Source: Plecoglossus altivelis (Eukaryota; Chordata; Actinopteri; Osmeriformes; Plecoglossidae). Taken from it: a DNA stretch of 64,000 nucleotides. Below are positions 1 to 12,006 of the stretch, piece by piece. The notes under the pieces were generated by a model. The model did not search any database. It was given only the letters and a program-made list of their open reading frames with translations, and was not told where the DNA came from. The first letter of the stretch is position 1. Each line of letters begins with the position of its first letter. The position numbers and the translations under genes were made by a program. The stretch covers positions 9,107,293 through 9,171,292 of the forward strand of contig BROE01000007.1 of NCBI GenBank assembly GCA_036571765.1, in the 5' to 3' direction.

Positions 1-3000
1 ATTAAACACATGCCACAGTAATGTCCTTCGATTGGTAGCTTCTTCAAAAATGGAGTTTCTGAAACATCATTTCCAGACCGAACAGAGAATTGGAATGAGA
101 CACGTTAATGATGGACCCCAGTGCAAGGATTCAAGAAATCGGCCAAAAAATGTTAAACAAAAGACATGAAAGTATGATTTCTTCATGGCTTTTACTTGAA
201 TGAAAACTGATCTCATGTCCTCAGTATTGAAGGAGTGAATTAATAAAACATCATGTGAGTCCAGAAGAGGTATTACAATTCACAGAAAACTATTCATAGG
301 TCTGTGTTATAATTATATTGACTCAAAATCCTGTCCTGTCCACCTTTTTAATACTGTGCAAAGAGACGAAGAGAGGATGGCAATGTTGAAGCGCTGTGAA
401 GCTCAAGATCCACAGGTGCTTTCAGAGAGTACTTATTTTTAAGAGTTTTCAAATGATAGAGAACACTTGAATGTACCTAACCAACGAGTAGAGGCACAAT
501 GTTCTGAGGTGATTTCTGTGTTCTGTACAGGCTGAGAGCAGTTAACAAAATACATGATTTCAAGGTAGAATGGCGTAGAGCAAACCATTTTGAGTAACTG
601 CATAGCACTTTATAGCATTGAAGCGTGCTCGTTTGCACACCACATTCGTTCTCACGTATGTGCATTTACACTTGTGCTTTTTGTATGTATGTGTGTATGT
701 GTGTGTGTGTGTATGTGTGTATACACAGTCAGTTGTGTCCTTGCAAGGATCCTTTGACCTGCTGATTGATTGGTTCTGGGTCTGCGTGATCCCTCCCCTT
801 ACAGAAACAGTAGACAATCCCACAGGGCCAGCTTTGATTAATGACTCGTTAGGATTCTGCATGGTAGGAAGGAGGAGGAGACACTCTAATGAGTCAATGA
901 CTAACGAGGGAGAGGGGTGAGGCCCAGCCCTGCAGGACACACTGGTCTGGGGAGGCAAGGGGATAAGGCACGAGGCCCATATCTACATCTCTGCGAGGTT
1001 ATCCTGCATGGTCCTTTGCCAAGATGTCCGCTCTGGCAGGACCACAGGAACATGCACTCAGACACTATGCTTGGTGTATGTGTGTGTGTGTAGAGGGAGG
1101 GAGAGAAGGAGATAGAAAGATCCTCAATCTTTCAGTTCCCTATCGCTCCCCCCCTCCAGACTCCTATCCATCTATCCCTCCAATCATCCGTCCTACCCCC
1201 TCCATCCTTCAGTCCCCTACCACCTTCCCTCTTCTTTTCACTCCCCACCACCAGAGAGCTTTCTGGGGGCAGCAGGCTTATCAGCTCAGCGTCTAACTGA
1301 ACCAATCTGGCCATCTGGAAGAGGCTAGAGGAGACTGACAGCCACAGTGCAGTGCCGTTTAGAGACACTATAACGATGGCACTCACACATACATACACTC
1401 AAGCAGATCCACGCAGTCAAAATATGCAATCACCAGCTCATTCAGGCTTACGCACACACATACTGGCACACATGCAGGACATTAGTATCAGCTCATTTCT
1501 ATCCTCAGGCTATTCTGTCGGTAGTAGGGAGACAACTTGGACTTAAATGAATAAAGCCATCTTCCATTTCAAACAGTTTAGCAGCTGTTGTCTGTGTGAG
1601 CCCATCTAAAGAAAGTAAATATCATTCATGCAGAGGTGAATTATTAAACAATTCCATTGCTATGACACGCAAAACATCACATCCATTAAGCTGCAAAAAG
1701 CCTGTTTAGGGTAATCAGTCTTTTCCTAATCACACAGCAGCTAACACATCAGTCATATCTGCCTGGGCTCACACTCCACTGTGCTCTTGTCAGAGCCAGC
1801 ACAAGAAAACTGCTGTCCTAATTTCCAAAATCTAAAAAAGAAAGTAAACCATTTACATTGAATTATTGGTGGAGTTCACTCAATGTAATCCACATGGCAC
1901 GGCTAAGTGAAAGTATGCGTTCTGCTGCCATAACGCATGTTAGCACGTAGCAGGTAGCAGGCACCTGGGTTCACATGTGAATGTGACAGGATGGCCTCAT
2001 GCTCTTATTCGGGAAAGCGGGACTGGTTTATGGTGTTGTGATGATGGGATCAGAAAAGCACTGAGGCTTCAGCCGAGCATTGTAAAAGCTCTGTGTATCT
2101 CCTTCCAGAAACTTCTTCTGTGTGGATGCACTCTCTCTGTCTCTCTCTCACACACACACATACTTGCACACACACACACACACACACTCACACGCACACG
2201 TACACACACAAACACGCACACATCAAGCACAGCCATGCACACAGACATATGAGTGATGCTCTGTCAGATGGAGTGGCGAGGCTGCTGGACTGAATGAGGC
2301 GTCTTCATTTGAAGGACCATTAGGTTCTGAGTCTGGTATTCATCTGTGTGTGATGGAATCTAAACACTGTATTCTCTCCTCTATTCAGAACCGGAGAAGC
2401 TTTTTGCTGTTCTTAAAAACAAGTTATTTCTCAGACGCCAACATCAAACCATCATAGCACAGAGCCATGAAGCATGACTTTTTGGTTTGTGGTGGAGAGC
2501 TCACTCTGGGATCGCTTGGAACATTTTTTTTTTCATGTGAAGTGGGCTGAGCTCTGTTATCACTAGTGATGTCTGCCTAAATGTGATTAATACCCTGTTG
2601 CATGTGAAGTGGTACTTAGTCATGTGAGCATGGGTTATGTTTTTTAATCTGCTGCTCATGGATTTGACAAGTTCTGTAAGAGGGTTGCTTGCTATAATTC
2701 AAACCAGCAATATTCTGGGCATTATTCTTTTTAATGACTTGTCTCTGTGGCTGGGGCTGAGTAATGTTGTTGTCTAACATTTGTAACCATAATGGCTGCT
2801 GAATAGAACATTTACCAGTTACTGTCCAAAAGCCTGACGTAGAGGAATAATGGGATTATGCAAAGCAGAGGTGGGGGAGGTGTCAAAGTGTGAGGACTAA
2901 TAGGCTGAATCAGTTGCTAAATGATTCTATTAGACGGAGAGGGATGTGCTGTCAGAGGAGTTTCTCCTACAAGCTCTATTTGGAGGTAGCCCACCGGAGA

Positions 3001-3675
3001 CAGCATGCCAGGTAGGGGGTCAGAAGGAGATCTGGAGATGCACATTAGTACTGGGGGGGGGCAGGACATGTTGTATAGTCAGATGTCCTGCCTGGGGGGA
3101 GTGAAGGAGAGAAGGAAGAGGGAAAGGAGAAATGTGCACAAAGGGAGGCACAGAGAGAGAGACCCATCAGGGTAAAGACATAGCAAGAGGGTGCATGAGA
3201 GGGAGGCGATAGAGAAAGAAAGAGAGCGTGAGAGAAAGGAGAGCATGGAGAAAGAAAGAGAGCGTGAGAGACAGAGGAGGGGAGAGCAAAAGACGGAGTG
3301 AGTGTAAGAGAAAGAGATATTATGGATTTATAGCGGGTGTTACAGAAAGGAGCAGAATGCAGACCAGCCCTCCACATCAACCTCTTCCCCCCATCTCCGC
3401 ATCATCCCCCCCCCCTCCCCCCTCCGTATTATCTGCTAGGTCTGTCTGCCTCCATAGCTGCCTGTTAGAAGTCCTTGGTTCTGATCATGGAAAACTTGCA
3501 GGCTCTCATCATAAGGTTCCTTGTTGGTGTCAGTGAGTGGAGGGATGGTCTGTCTTGACACTCAAGCATCCTGTGGATAAAGGAAGGAGCTCTCCTTCTC
3601 CTGGCTTTTACCTCTCCTACTCCCACTCCTATGTGTTCCTCTCTTTCCCAATCCTGTCCTGTCAAATTATTTTCA

Positions 3676-3678
<3 letters not shown>

Positions 3679-3718
<40 letters not shown>
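3679..3718. repeat. CT microsatellite
   Basis: About 20 uninterrupted CT units. Confidence 0.97.
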
Positions 3719-3719
<1 letters not shown>

Positions 3720-3845
3720 ATCAGAAATTCTTGTGATGAATAAAACATTAGTTTGATTAGAAAGTATATAAAGCCTTGTTTATAACTGAAATCTGCTTTT
3801 AATCAACTAATCCTGACATAAAACAGCAGTAGAAGTTGGGTGGTG

Positions 3846-3979
3846 ATACGAACACAAACACACACACCCCACACACCCACACACACACACACACCCACGC
3901 ACGCACGCACACACACACACACCACACACACACACACACACCACACACACACTCACACACACACACCCACACACACACA
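3846..3979. repeat. CA microsatellite, compound
   Basis: Interrupted CA tract with cacc and cgca variants, about 130 bp. Confidence 0.95.
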
Positions 3980-4372
3980 AAGGAAGAGTTATTTCTTAGT
4001 GACTGGCAGGGATGATTTAGCTGTGAAGAGGGAAACTAGTCATATAACTGTTTTTAGAGTTCCTTTAACTGTCCCAGACTAATCTAAGCTAAAAAGGAAT
4101 TTAAATTACCCTGGATCTTTTTATTAATAATCTTTCTTATTGTGATAATGGTAATGTGTTTCTCTATTAGCCCTCCTGTGTACTTTTTCCCAGACATATT
4201 GTAGCATGTGTTTTGCATGAGTGATGAACGGAGAGAGGGGTATGGTAACGTAGAGTAGGATGGAGAGACATGCCGTTGCATAAAGAAACACATCATTAGT
4301 GAGTTAGACTCCTTCTTTCAGGTTTGCTCTCCCCCTCCCAGACCGTAAGAAATGTGATGTTTCTAAATGTAT

Positions 4373-4376
<4 letters not shown>

Positions 4377-4414
<38 letters not shown>

Positions 4415-4510
4415 TGGGGAGGGAGGGAGTGGGTGCGTGTGTGTGTGTGGTGGGGAGGGAGTGGGTGTATGTGTGTGTGGTGGGGAGCGAGTGGGTGCGT
4501 GTGTGTGACT
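4377..4510. repeat. GT microsatellite merging into a GGTGGGGAG-containing minisatellite
   Basis: A pure GT tract (about 4377-4412) is followed by three units of gtggtggggag plus gagtgggtg and GT filler. This explains the open frames on both strands. Confidence 0.9.
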
Positions 4511-7500
4511 GTGCAAGTGTATGCTGGTGCTGCATGTGTGGATTTTGACTTATTCACATGCCATAGATGGTAGAGCAGAGTGAAGATTAATACTCCAATA
4601 TGTAGTGTAGCAGGAGCTAGCACAACAGTGTCAGTGTCTGTCTGCCTGGCGTCTGTGTGTTCCATTAGCAGACTGCTTTCCCCAGCAGGCCAGGAGATGT
4701 GCTGGGGGCCACAGAGAAACACTATCAGCACTAAACTCGACTTTGATGAAAAATAATCATCTCTCTCTTTCATGTGAAGCAGTTGCTGGGGCAACAAGCC
4801 CTTGGATAAGGACTTCTCCTTGTGGATGCAATGTGATGTTATATGATGGGATGGGATGTGAGGCCATTTGGAGAGGAGGAACCACTCAGCTCAGATGAAT
4901 GGAGAACTGAGAGTGATGTCTCCTCCATCTTGTGTGGAGCTCACTAAGTTATGGCCAAACAGCTTTCACTGTAACATACTCCATTGGTGATAGTCAAGTT
5001 TCATTTCAGTCGCAAACTTCCCTGTTGGTAGACTAGGCTAACAAGCTGACATTGCCTTCCTACTTTATGGTTAAAAGTTATGTTTGAGTCAGGAAACACT
5101 GGTTGAACGAGAATCATATGGATAATATTCTTTCTTACAGAACAGTCAGTCTTGAAACTGTTTGTGGGTCTGGTGGGAGTGTGTGTGTGAGGTGAAGGTC
5201 TGGGTGATGTTTTCCCTGTGAGTCCCCTCCACTCCTCCTCCCAGAGGGCCAAGGAGACAAACTGACGTGCCTCTCTGATAGCTTCTCCCTAGTGACTGAC
5301 GTTCCTCCTTCTGGGTTTCTCTTATACATCTCTCTCTCCACAACTCCCCCACCTCCTGGTCTCAACCCCCTTCCCCACCCCCTCGGTCTGTCTCCCCCAC
5401 CTTTCTCTGTATTCATCTCTGCTATTCTATATTTAGTAATCCCTGTGAAGTCATGTTTTGGTTCTTTGAAGCCCCTCCACCCCCTTCCCCTGTTTGCCTG
5501 CCTCTCTCTCACGCTCTCACAGTCTGCTTGTAAAACATGGCCACCAAATGTGACGTTTGCACTTCTGAAACAGACACAGGGACACTCACAGACACCCACC
5601 CCAGGTGAGAATAATCAGCCATAATGATAACAAAGCAGCCTGTCCATGTTATTGACCGTGGCTCAGACAGACTAAACTAATCAACCCAAGGGAGATCCAG
5701 GTTGAGGACTGATGATGCAGTTCAAACACTAATGGACTGGATGCAATGTCATCCATCAGATTTAATAGGATAATACCAAGCCCTAGACCTCAGTTCAGTC
5801 AGATGGACATCTGTGCCTTCGTGCTCCCTGGTGGTCGAGTTCTAATCGAATGAGAACAGAAGAAGGATGTCAGGATGGTGTCCTTAACTTCCTGTTTGCT
5901 GACCAAAGGAAGCCATTTTGGTCTTCAGGTTTGAGGGAAAGGTACTCAGTACTCAAGCATGCTCTCTGACCCCCTCCACAACGGAGACAGGATGAACTTG
6001 ACCGGGGTTTATGGTAATGTAAAGATTGTTAGCCTGGATTATGCTAATATGAAGATAACTATGCTAATGTCATGTTAGCTAAATAACCAGGGTATGTTAA
6101 TTTGCTGCAAAGGGCAACACTTAGCCAGTCAGGTTAAGAGGGTAAATAAGGTGTTTTTTTTTCTCAGCAACGGGGGAAGAGAGCTCATTACTCTCCCTAT
6201 GATAATAGTGCTAATGTGATTCTTCAATACTAACACAGTAGCAGCTGCAGTGACAGCAGCGCTTCGATAAGAACCTCACAATCGCTGAAAGCGAATGGAA
6301 GAGCTGCACCGTTGACAAACTTCACAGATAGTCCTCCCTGGATACCTCCATACCTCTGCGCACACATGCAACACACGCAGACGCACACATCTCTATCTCT
6401 CTCTTTCTGATACATCTCACTGCTGCTGACATTTTCTATCGCTAATGTAGCAAGTGCTGTTTCGGGTTCCAATCTGGCTCACTTCAAAGACAGTTCCTGT
6501 CCAATTTTCTTACTTCCATAGCTCTTAATTATAGAGATGTTTCACAGTGGAATTGAAAGCTTTTTAACAACACTGTCTGGTAGCCTTCAGCACTCTCATT
6601 TTATCTCTAAAACCTCCTTGACTAGAATAATAATATCAAATTGTAAGCACGCCAGACAACATGCCAGCCAGGGTGTATCAACAACAAGGAAGATTGAGCA
6701 ATGTTAAGAATAGTCTTGGTTACCATGCTGTACTGATGCATTATCTCAGCTTTAACCTATAGCGTAACCTGGGATAATGCTACAGTAGTACCCTGTGGTA
6801 CCCTTCAATTAACCTGGAGGGTTAGATTTTGACCTGGATTGTCATCTGGACAGTCAAGCACCTGGCACCTGGTGCACCTGGAAGTACCTGTGCTTGACTT
6901 GTACAGCAGATCTTATAGGTGTAGAAGGGTGAAGAGCCTTCACATCCATCTGCTTCTTCTCAGCACTGCTGAGTCATCCAGGAAGTTACTTGTGCAGGAC
7001 ACCTCTTTTCATCTTCTGGGCAGCCTTGAAACCTCAGCTTTCCATCATCTCATTACAGTAATACAGCTATAATTTTCAATGGGACCGAACATTCTATTAG
7101 CAGTAGGTTAGGGTTTTTTTTCCAACTAAGTAGTTAGTGAGCAGGGTTTCAGAACAGAAAAGATGCAACTGGGTCCACAAAGCTTGCATGTTTAATGCAA
7201 AAATAAGTTCAACAACATGACAGATTCCAGACCGTTTTTACAGGTCTGCTGGGGGCAACACACACATTGTTAAGGAACAGATCGCCACACACCTGGATGA
7301 ATCATGACACATTAATGGCACTGTTGATGGCAATGAAATCACTTTGATTTTCAATATCATTATAATCACAGCATACTCGTTAGACAACATGTGCAAAATC
7401 CACCAAGACACACCAACCACCAACACAGTTCACTGGCCCTCACAGATTCTGTTGACCAACATCTAACCAACATCTTCGAAACATATTGAAAACAAAACAC

Positions 7501-7664
7501 TTTTCCCATCAGTAGATCCTGTTTATACTCAACAAAACAGTGCATGATGTTTGCGTGTGGAAGCTCCACAGTACTGTAGTACTGAAGAGTAGGTTCATTT
7601 GACAAGCAGAAGAGCTTCCATCCATTGTTCTTGAGTATAAATAAAATAGGAGTCAGTCACTATG

Positions 7665-8123
7665 CAGATGAGGTAAGATGTTTATTTACATAAAAGTACT
7701 GGGGTCCGTGCGTGTGTGCATTCATATGTGTGTGTGTGTTTCTACTGTACTGTATGTGTGAATAATATGGCTGTGGCCTTGTGCATGTCACATATTCATA
7801 TATACATAAAAAACACTATTCAAAATGCATGACTGTCACTGTGAAACACTACATTTTTCAAACATAGCTTCAATATGAAACAGATTGGTTCCCCAGCAAG
7901 TGTAGTAGAGCCAGGACTGATCCTGAAGAGTGTGATGTCAGACAGCCAGTCCTGTTTGACTGGCACTAGTTCACCCCTCCCCCTTCACCTACTCCCCTGG
8001 TCCTGCTTGGATTTATGGACCTTCCACTGTGGTACAGGTTCTTACAAGTAAGGTTCTGTCAGGTGCTAGGGGGTCAGAACAAGAACCCATGTTGCTCCAT
8101 TCTCAAGAGGTCGATTATCCTCC
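7665..8123 (-). other. tcerg1l: probable tcerg1l 3' untranslated region
   Basis: This stretch downstream of the stop codon has no splice acceptor or open frame I can support. It includes TG-rich and AT-rich segments. It ends just beyond the only AATAAA hexamer found on this strand in the region. The length, about 460 bp, is an estimate based on the polyadenylation signal. Confidence 0.55.
7681..7686 (-). terminator. polyadenylation signal AATAAA for tcerg1l
   Basis: The plus strand reads tttatt here, which is AATAAA on the minus strand, about 440 bp past the tcerg1l stop. No other perfect hexamer was seen between it and the stop. Cleavage would be expected 10-30 bases further, around 7655-7670. 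Confidence 0.6.
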
Positions 8124-8280
8124 TCACCTCATCTTCCTCAGTCGGAGACGGTTCTCCTTGTCTCTCTTCCTCAGAGCGGAGATGAACTGGTTGAAGAACA
8201 GTTCCTGGTCCTTCTTCTTGTTCACCTGTCTGAAGCGCTGGTCTCTGCCATGCTTCTCTGAGAACTCCTTAAATGTGGAC
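8124..8280 (-). CDS. tcerg1l: tcerg1l terminal coding exon (FF2 and stop)
   Basis: This 157-bp exon has acceptor GTGTTTTTTAG|GTCCAC, enters in phase 2 and ends at a TGA at 8124-8126. It encodes [20 protein letters not shown] followed by [20 protein letters not shown] and the C-terminal tail [20 protein letters not shown], and FFNQF are the FF-domain landmarks. The short basic tail ending in RKMR is the C terminus I associate with TCERG1L rather than the longer multi-FF TCERG1. With the exons listed here the protein would be near 585-605 residues, depending on the unresolved middle exon(s). Confidence 0.95.
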
Positions 8281-8352
8281 CTAAAAAACACACATACATA
8301 TAGTAAGTTATGCATATATAGATATATGCATAACTTCATAACTTCATAACTA

Positions 8353-8390
<38 letters not shown>

Positions 8391-8391
8391 T

Positions 8392-8692
8392 NNNNNNNNN
8401 NNNNNNNNNNNNNNNNNNNNNNNNNNNNNNNNNNNNNNNNNNNNNNNNNNNNNNNNNNNNNNNNNNNNNNNNNNNNNNNNNNNNNNNNNNNNNNNNNNNN
8501 NNNNNNNNNNNNNNNNNNNNNNNNNNNNNNNNNNNNNNNNNNNNNNNNNNNNNNNNNNNNNNNNNNNNNNNNNNNNNNNNNNNNNNNNNNNNNNNNNNNN
8601 NNNNNNNNNNNNNNNNNNNNNNNNNNNNNNNNNNNNNNNNNNNNNNNNNNNNNNNNNNNNNNNNNNNNNNNNNNNNNNNNNNNNNNNNNNNN
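8392..8692. other. assembly gap (301 Ns)
   Basis: A run of 301 undetermined bases sits in the last tcerg1l intron, directly after a CT dinucleotide repeat (about 8355-8386) and before a CT-containing stretch. The true length of the missing sequence cannot be known from here. Any translation across it is meaningless. Confidence 0.99.
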
Positions 8693-10076
8693 TCTCATCT
8701 ATCGTCTCTCAGTCTCTATGTATATTAATACATCACAAATTATTTACAATACACACACAACACAGCTACACATAAACACAACTACTATATAAATACTATT
8801 ATAAATCAATACTAGTAATATAAGTAAAAAAAAAATATATAATGGTATATATATTTATAGTATATATATAAAGTTAATCAAATAATACTATTAACACACA
8901 CAACGCCCATAACCATAAGCTGTACAAGTACATATCAGCACAATAATAGTAAGTAATGTTGTTCAGAAAACCGATTTAATTGCTTGTCAGTGAAAAATTG
9001 CCACCAACGTAGGAACTTGCTTCGCGCATAAGTGACAACATGACAAGCATGCATAAAGCAATTGTTGCTCTAAGTATTGTTTGTAAATGACATGGTAGTT
9101 AAATTTATATCAAAGTAATGCGTTACCAAAAGTGTCTGTTCATTATTTGTATGATTGATCTATAAAAAAGTAGACTTTATTCGCTATAATGGTTTTCAAG
9201 GTTATAGGGTTGTTGAACTGAAGGAGTCATTTCTTCAAGAGACAACAGACAAGTTTGTCATTTTAGAATCTATACATCTTATTTGTAAAATACTGAAACT
9301 CAAAGACCTTTCTGATAACTAACTAGAACACCGCAATATGTATCTGTTCAATTATCCATCTCTTTCCACCAATCACAGAAGCCATAGGTTCATTCCAACC
9401 TCAATGACTGATTGCTGGAATGGGAAAGAACTGCTTGTATTTTTAAAGTTGTCTGTATGAAAGCAGAGATCGATGCAGACCTATTCAGCTAGAGAGAGAA
9501 AAAAGGAAAGCAATTATTTGGCTTCCCCCAATAGAACCTTGACCAGTTCATTCAACTGAGAGAAGAGTATAACTGTGTTCTACTCAATGCAAAAACATCC
9601 TTTGATATCTTTTTTTGTACAGAGTTTAGAGAGAGAAGGTCCAGAACCCAACTGCTTCAAAGACCTTCAGATGTGTATTGTTCAGCTTTCTTCATGCGTC
9701 TGACAGGACAGTGGGATATGCAAACCCAACAAATTCACTTGTGTGTGGGTGTAACGCGATGATACTGGCAGGCTTGAGCTGTGGGTTTTTCCCCATGCAG
9801 TGGCCTCCAGGTGAGAGGGATGTGAGTGCAGCTTCAGCAGGCTCTAGTCTAGATCCCTCAGACCTCTCCAACTCCTCACTTCAAACAGAAAACTCTCACA
9901 CTCTGCCCCCAAATATGGCTGCTCTCACTCACAGAACAAAGGATAACACACTTAGCACAAACATACCCACAAAAACTACACAACAACACATCAAACATGC
10001 CTTAACAAACCAATTCTTTATTATAAATCACACATTTAAATGTATTGTGATAAAAAAAGTTTTTTGAGGACGTTAC

Positions 10077-10195
10077 CGGGCCGATATCTTGGCCTCTTCT
10101 AGAAGCTTCCTGAACTCCTCTTTAGCCTGCAGCAGTTTGAATTTCTTCTCTCTGTGCTCCTCTTTAATCCTAGCCTTAACAAACTGATCAAACAC
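10077..10195 (-). CDS. tcerg1l: tcerg1l exon, end of FF1 and start of FF2
   Basis: This 119-bp exon has acceptor TCTCTGCAG|GTGTTT and donor GGCCCG|GTAACG, entering in phase 0 and leaving in phase 2. It encodes [20 protein letters not shown], which closes the first FF domain (paired Phe in [12 protein letters not shown]). It continues with [20 protein letters not shown], the first helix of a second FF domain ([10 protein letters not shown]). The junction with the last exon creates SAR-STFKEF, matching the family pattern. Confidence 0.95.
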
Positions 10196-10307
10196 CTGCA
10201 GAGAGATAGATGGACCAGACAGAGACAGATGCAGGACTTTTGGCAATAGGTTATTATTAGTTTTCATGATAGGGAGAGAGAAAGAGAGGAAAGAGAGAAC
10301 AAAAGAC

Positions 10308-10344
<37 letters not shown>

Positions 10345-10351
10345 ATCTCAC

Positions 10352-10441
10352 CTGTTTCCTCTCTTCTGAGGAGAGCAGGAGATAGCGAGGGTCAAACACA
10401 ATCTTGTGAAGCTCCTTTTCCCACGTGGAAAAGGCTGACAC
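10352..10441 (-). CDS. tcerg1l: tcerg1l exon, core of first FF domain
   Basis: This 90-bp exon (30 codons), phase 0 to 0, has acceptor CTCATCAG|GTGTCA and donor AAACAG|GTGAGA. It encodes [20 protein letters not shown] and then [10 protein letters not shown]. This is the hallmark FF-domain core: S-F-S-W near the start, DPRY, and an ER-K before the last helix. TCERG1 FF domains bind phosphorylated RNA polymerase II C-terminal domain and other nuclear factors; the same role here is inferred by homology. Confidence 0.95.
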
Positions 10442-10519
10442 CTGATGAGCACACATACACACAGTCACATTTAAACCCACGATGGAACCTCGGCTATCAG
10501 GAAAGGTCTGCGCAGTAAG

Positions 10520-10733
10520 TGCTTTGGTGCACGTGTGTCTTTTGTGTGCACGTGTGTCTTTTGTGTGCACGTGTGTCTTTTGTGTGCACGTGTGTGCTTT
10601 GGTGCATGTGTGTGCTTTGTGTGCACGTGTGTGCTTTGTGTGCAAGTGTGTGTTTTCTACGTACGTGTGTGCTTTGTGTGTACGTGTGTGCTTTGTGTGC
10701 ACGTGTGTGTTTTGTGTGCACGTGTGTGTTTTA
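10520..10733. repeat. about 19-bp TG-rich minisatellite
   Basis: Repeated units like cgtgtgtcttttgtgtgca contain cacgtg E-box-like cores in many copies. The array runs to within a few bases of the donor site of the tcerg1l exon at 10735-10873. Overlapping open frames here are repeat artefacts. Confidence 0.9.
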
Positions 10734-10734
10734 C

Positions 10735-10873
10735 CCCTCTCTCCAGCAACATTTCTCTGAAGTGTGTGATGCGCAGCTCTAACGGCAGGACAGTTCGATG
10801 GGAGGAAGGTCCGTCCTCTCTCTGGCCCCCCGTTTCCTCCAGCCCCTCTGCACATGCACAAGGTTCCTCCAGT
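10735..10873 (-). CDS. tcerg1l: tcerg1l exon, start of first FF domain
   Basis: This 139-bp exon has acceptor CCTGTAG|ACTGGA and donor AGAGGG|GTAAAA, entering in phase 2 and leaving in phase 0. The first part is a variable acidic linker ([20 protein letters not shown]). The second part, [17 protein letters not shown], is the first helix of an FF domain, with the conserved HFR-MLLERG pattern leading into the next exon. A roughly 19-bp minisatellite begins just beyond the donor inside the following intron (about 10.52-10.73 kb), leaving the splice site only a few bases from repeat sequence. Confidence 0.9.
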
Positions 10874-11207
10874 CTACAGGTACACAGACTCTCTACAGTC
10901 AAACGTTATCACAAAACATCTCTCTCAATTTGCATACAGTATATACTGTATACTATAGAAACAATGACAAGCATTAAAGAGGACGCTTAATGCTATAATT
11001 ACATATGACAGTGTCCTGTCTGACTCTATGTCTGGGTCAGTTTCAAACTACCATTAGCCTGTATTTAGCGAGGGGCAAATGACCCATGTGATCATGTCAG
11101 GCTTGAGACAGCCAGCTAAGCAGACAGATGTTGAGCTGACTATTTGAAATGGTTCTATCGTTGGAAAAGATAGATGGTCCCTGTTCACGCCATTGGTTTC
11201 CACTCAC

Positions 11208-11289
11208 TTGTTCCTCTTAGTTTTGGAGCTGTGCTCCTCTTCATCCTCATCTTCTTCATCTGCTGAGAAAGAACCTGAGCCATCTCCTG
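11208..11289 (-). CDS. tcerg1l: tcerg1l acidic linker exon with tandem acceptor
   Basis: This 82-bp exon enters in phase 1 and leaves in phase 2. It encodes GDGSGSFSADEEDEDEEEHS followed by SKTKRN. The acidic run and the trailing KTKR motif match the linker between the WW and FF regions of TCERG1L. The acceptor is a NAGNAG pair (CCCCAGCAG|G). Splicing could start at 11289 or at 11286, changing one residue without shifting frame (Thr-Gly versus Arg around the junction). The donor is AACAA|GTGAGT. Confidence 0.88.
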
Positions 11290-11357
11290 CTGGGGAAGAG
11301 ACACCCAGGTGTCAGTTAGGTGTGGTGTGGTTTGCGGGATTTATGTGGGGCTGTTTG

Positions 11358-11358
<1 letters not shown>

Positions 11359-11398
<40 letters not shown>
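11359..11398. repeat. GT microsatellite in tcerg1l intron
   Basis: About 20 GT units lie some 70 bp upstream (in transcript sense) of the acidic linker exon, between it and the WW exon. Confidence 0.97.
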
Positions 11399-11401
<3 letters not shown>

Positions 11402-11857
11402 CCCTGAGGCTGGAGTCTTCATCTCATCAGTGCCTGGTCAATATTGGGGTGGAAAGGTTGAGAAAATGTTCAGTCCGACTAACACCAGAACAGTCAGGTC
11501 GCAGTGCTCGAACTGGAAGGTCATCAATATACAATCAGCAGGTAACTGCAGCAAGGCCAGATCTAGAAAGACAGCTAGATCCATACAGACAGATAAGTTG
11601 ATCATATCTTAGGAAGGCCCAGCAGTGGGAAGCACTTTTACCAGACAAGAGGAATTAGAGAAAGAGACAGATGAGGGGGGAATCCCAGCCCAGGAAAGAG
11701 GACCTGTTGGGAAGGTCTGGGCCCCTATCAGAGGCAGGCTGTAATGGAACAGCATGAAGCTGGACCACTGCCAGTCCGTCCTTCTTCACGGAGAGAGGAG
11801 GATGTTCAACAAGACCCTGAGATGGAGAGCAGAAGCTCCTCGCTTGAGGCCACTCAC

Positions 11858-12006
11858 TGGAATCCTTCTTGCGTTTGTGGGGAGGGTCCTCTATGATCCT
11901 GTTGAGATCTCCACGGTCCTGGAGGTCCACAGGCTTGTCCCAGACGGACAGCTGAATGGTGGGGTTGAAGAAGAAGACTCTGTCATCTCCTGTCCACACC
12001 ACGCAC
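11858..12006 (-). CDS. tcerg1l: tcerg1l WW-domain exon
   Basis: This 149-bp exon has acceptor CTTGCAG|GTGCGT and donor TTCCA|GTGAGT, entering in phase 2 and leaving in phase 1. It encodes a WW domain: the first Trp in [10 protein letters not shown], the aromatic triad FFFN, and the second Trp and Pro in LSVWDKP. It is followed by [19 protein letters not shown]. The block [16 protein letters not shown] is characteristic of TCERG1L and TCERG1 family members and is the main anchor for naming the gene. WW domains in this family bind proline-rich ligands such as splicing factors. The basic tail PPHKRKK is a plausible nuclear localisation signal. Confidence 0.93.

Larger units (their letters stand above)
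1..7660. other. downstream intergenic region, no supported gene
   Basis: No open frame here has paired splice sites, a recognisable domain or codon texture beyond low-complexity repeats. It holds CA/TG repeats (about 0.69-0.72, 2.14-2.23, 3.85-3.98, 4.38-4.51 kb), a CT repeat at 3.68-3.72 kb and a purine-rich stretch at 3.1-3.3 kb. Several short ATGCTAAT-like motifs lie near 6.0-6.08 kb. Otherwise the sequence appears unique and non-coding. Confidence 0.6.

Noticed and set aside
8336..8698. Minus-strand frame of 120 codons
   Set aside because: Most of it is translated Ns in the assembly gap plus CT repeat.
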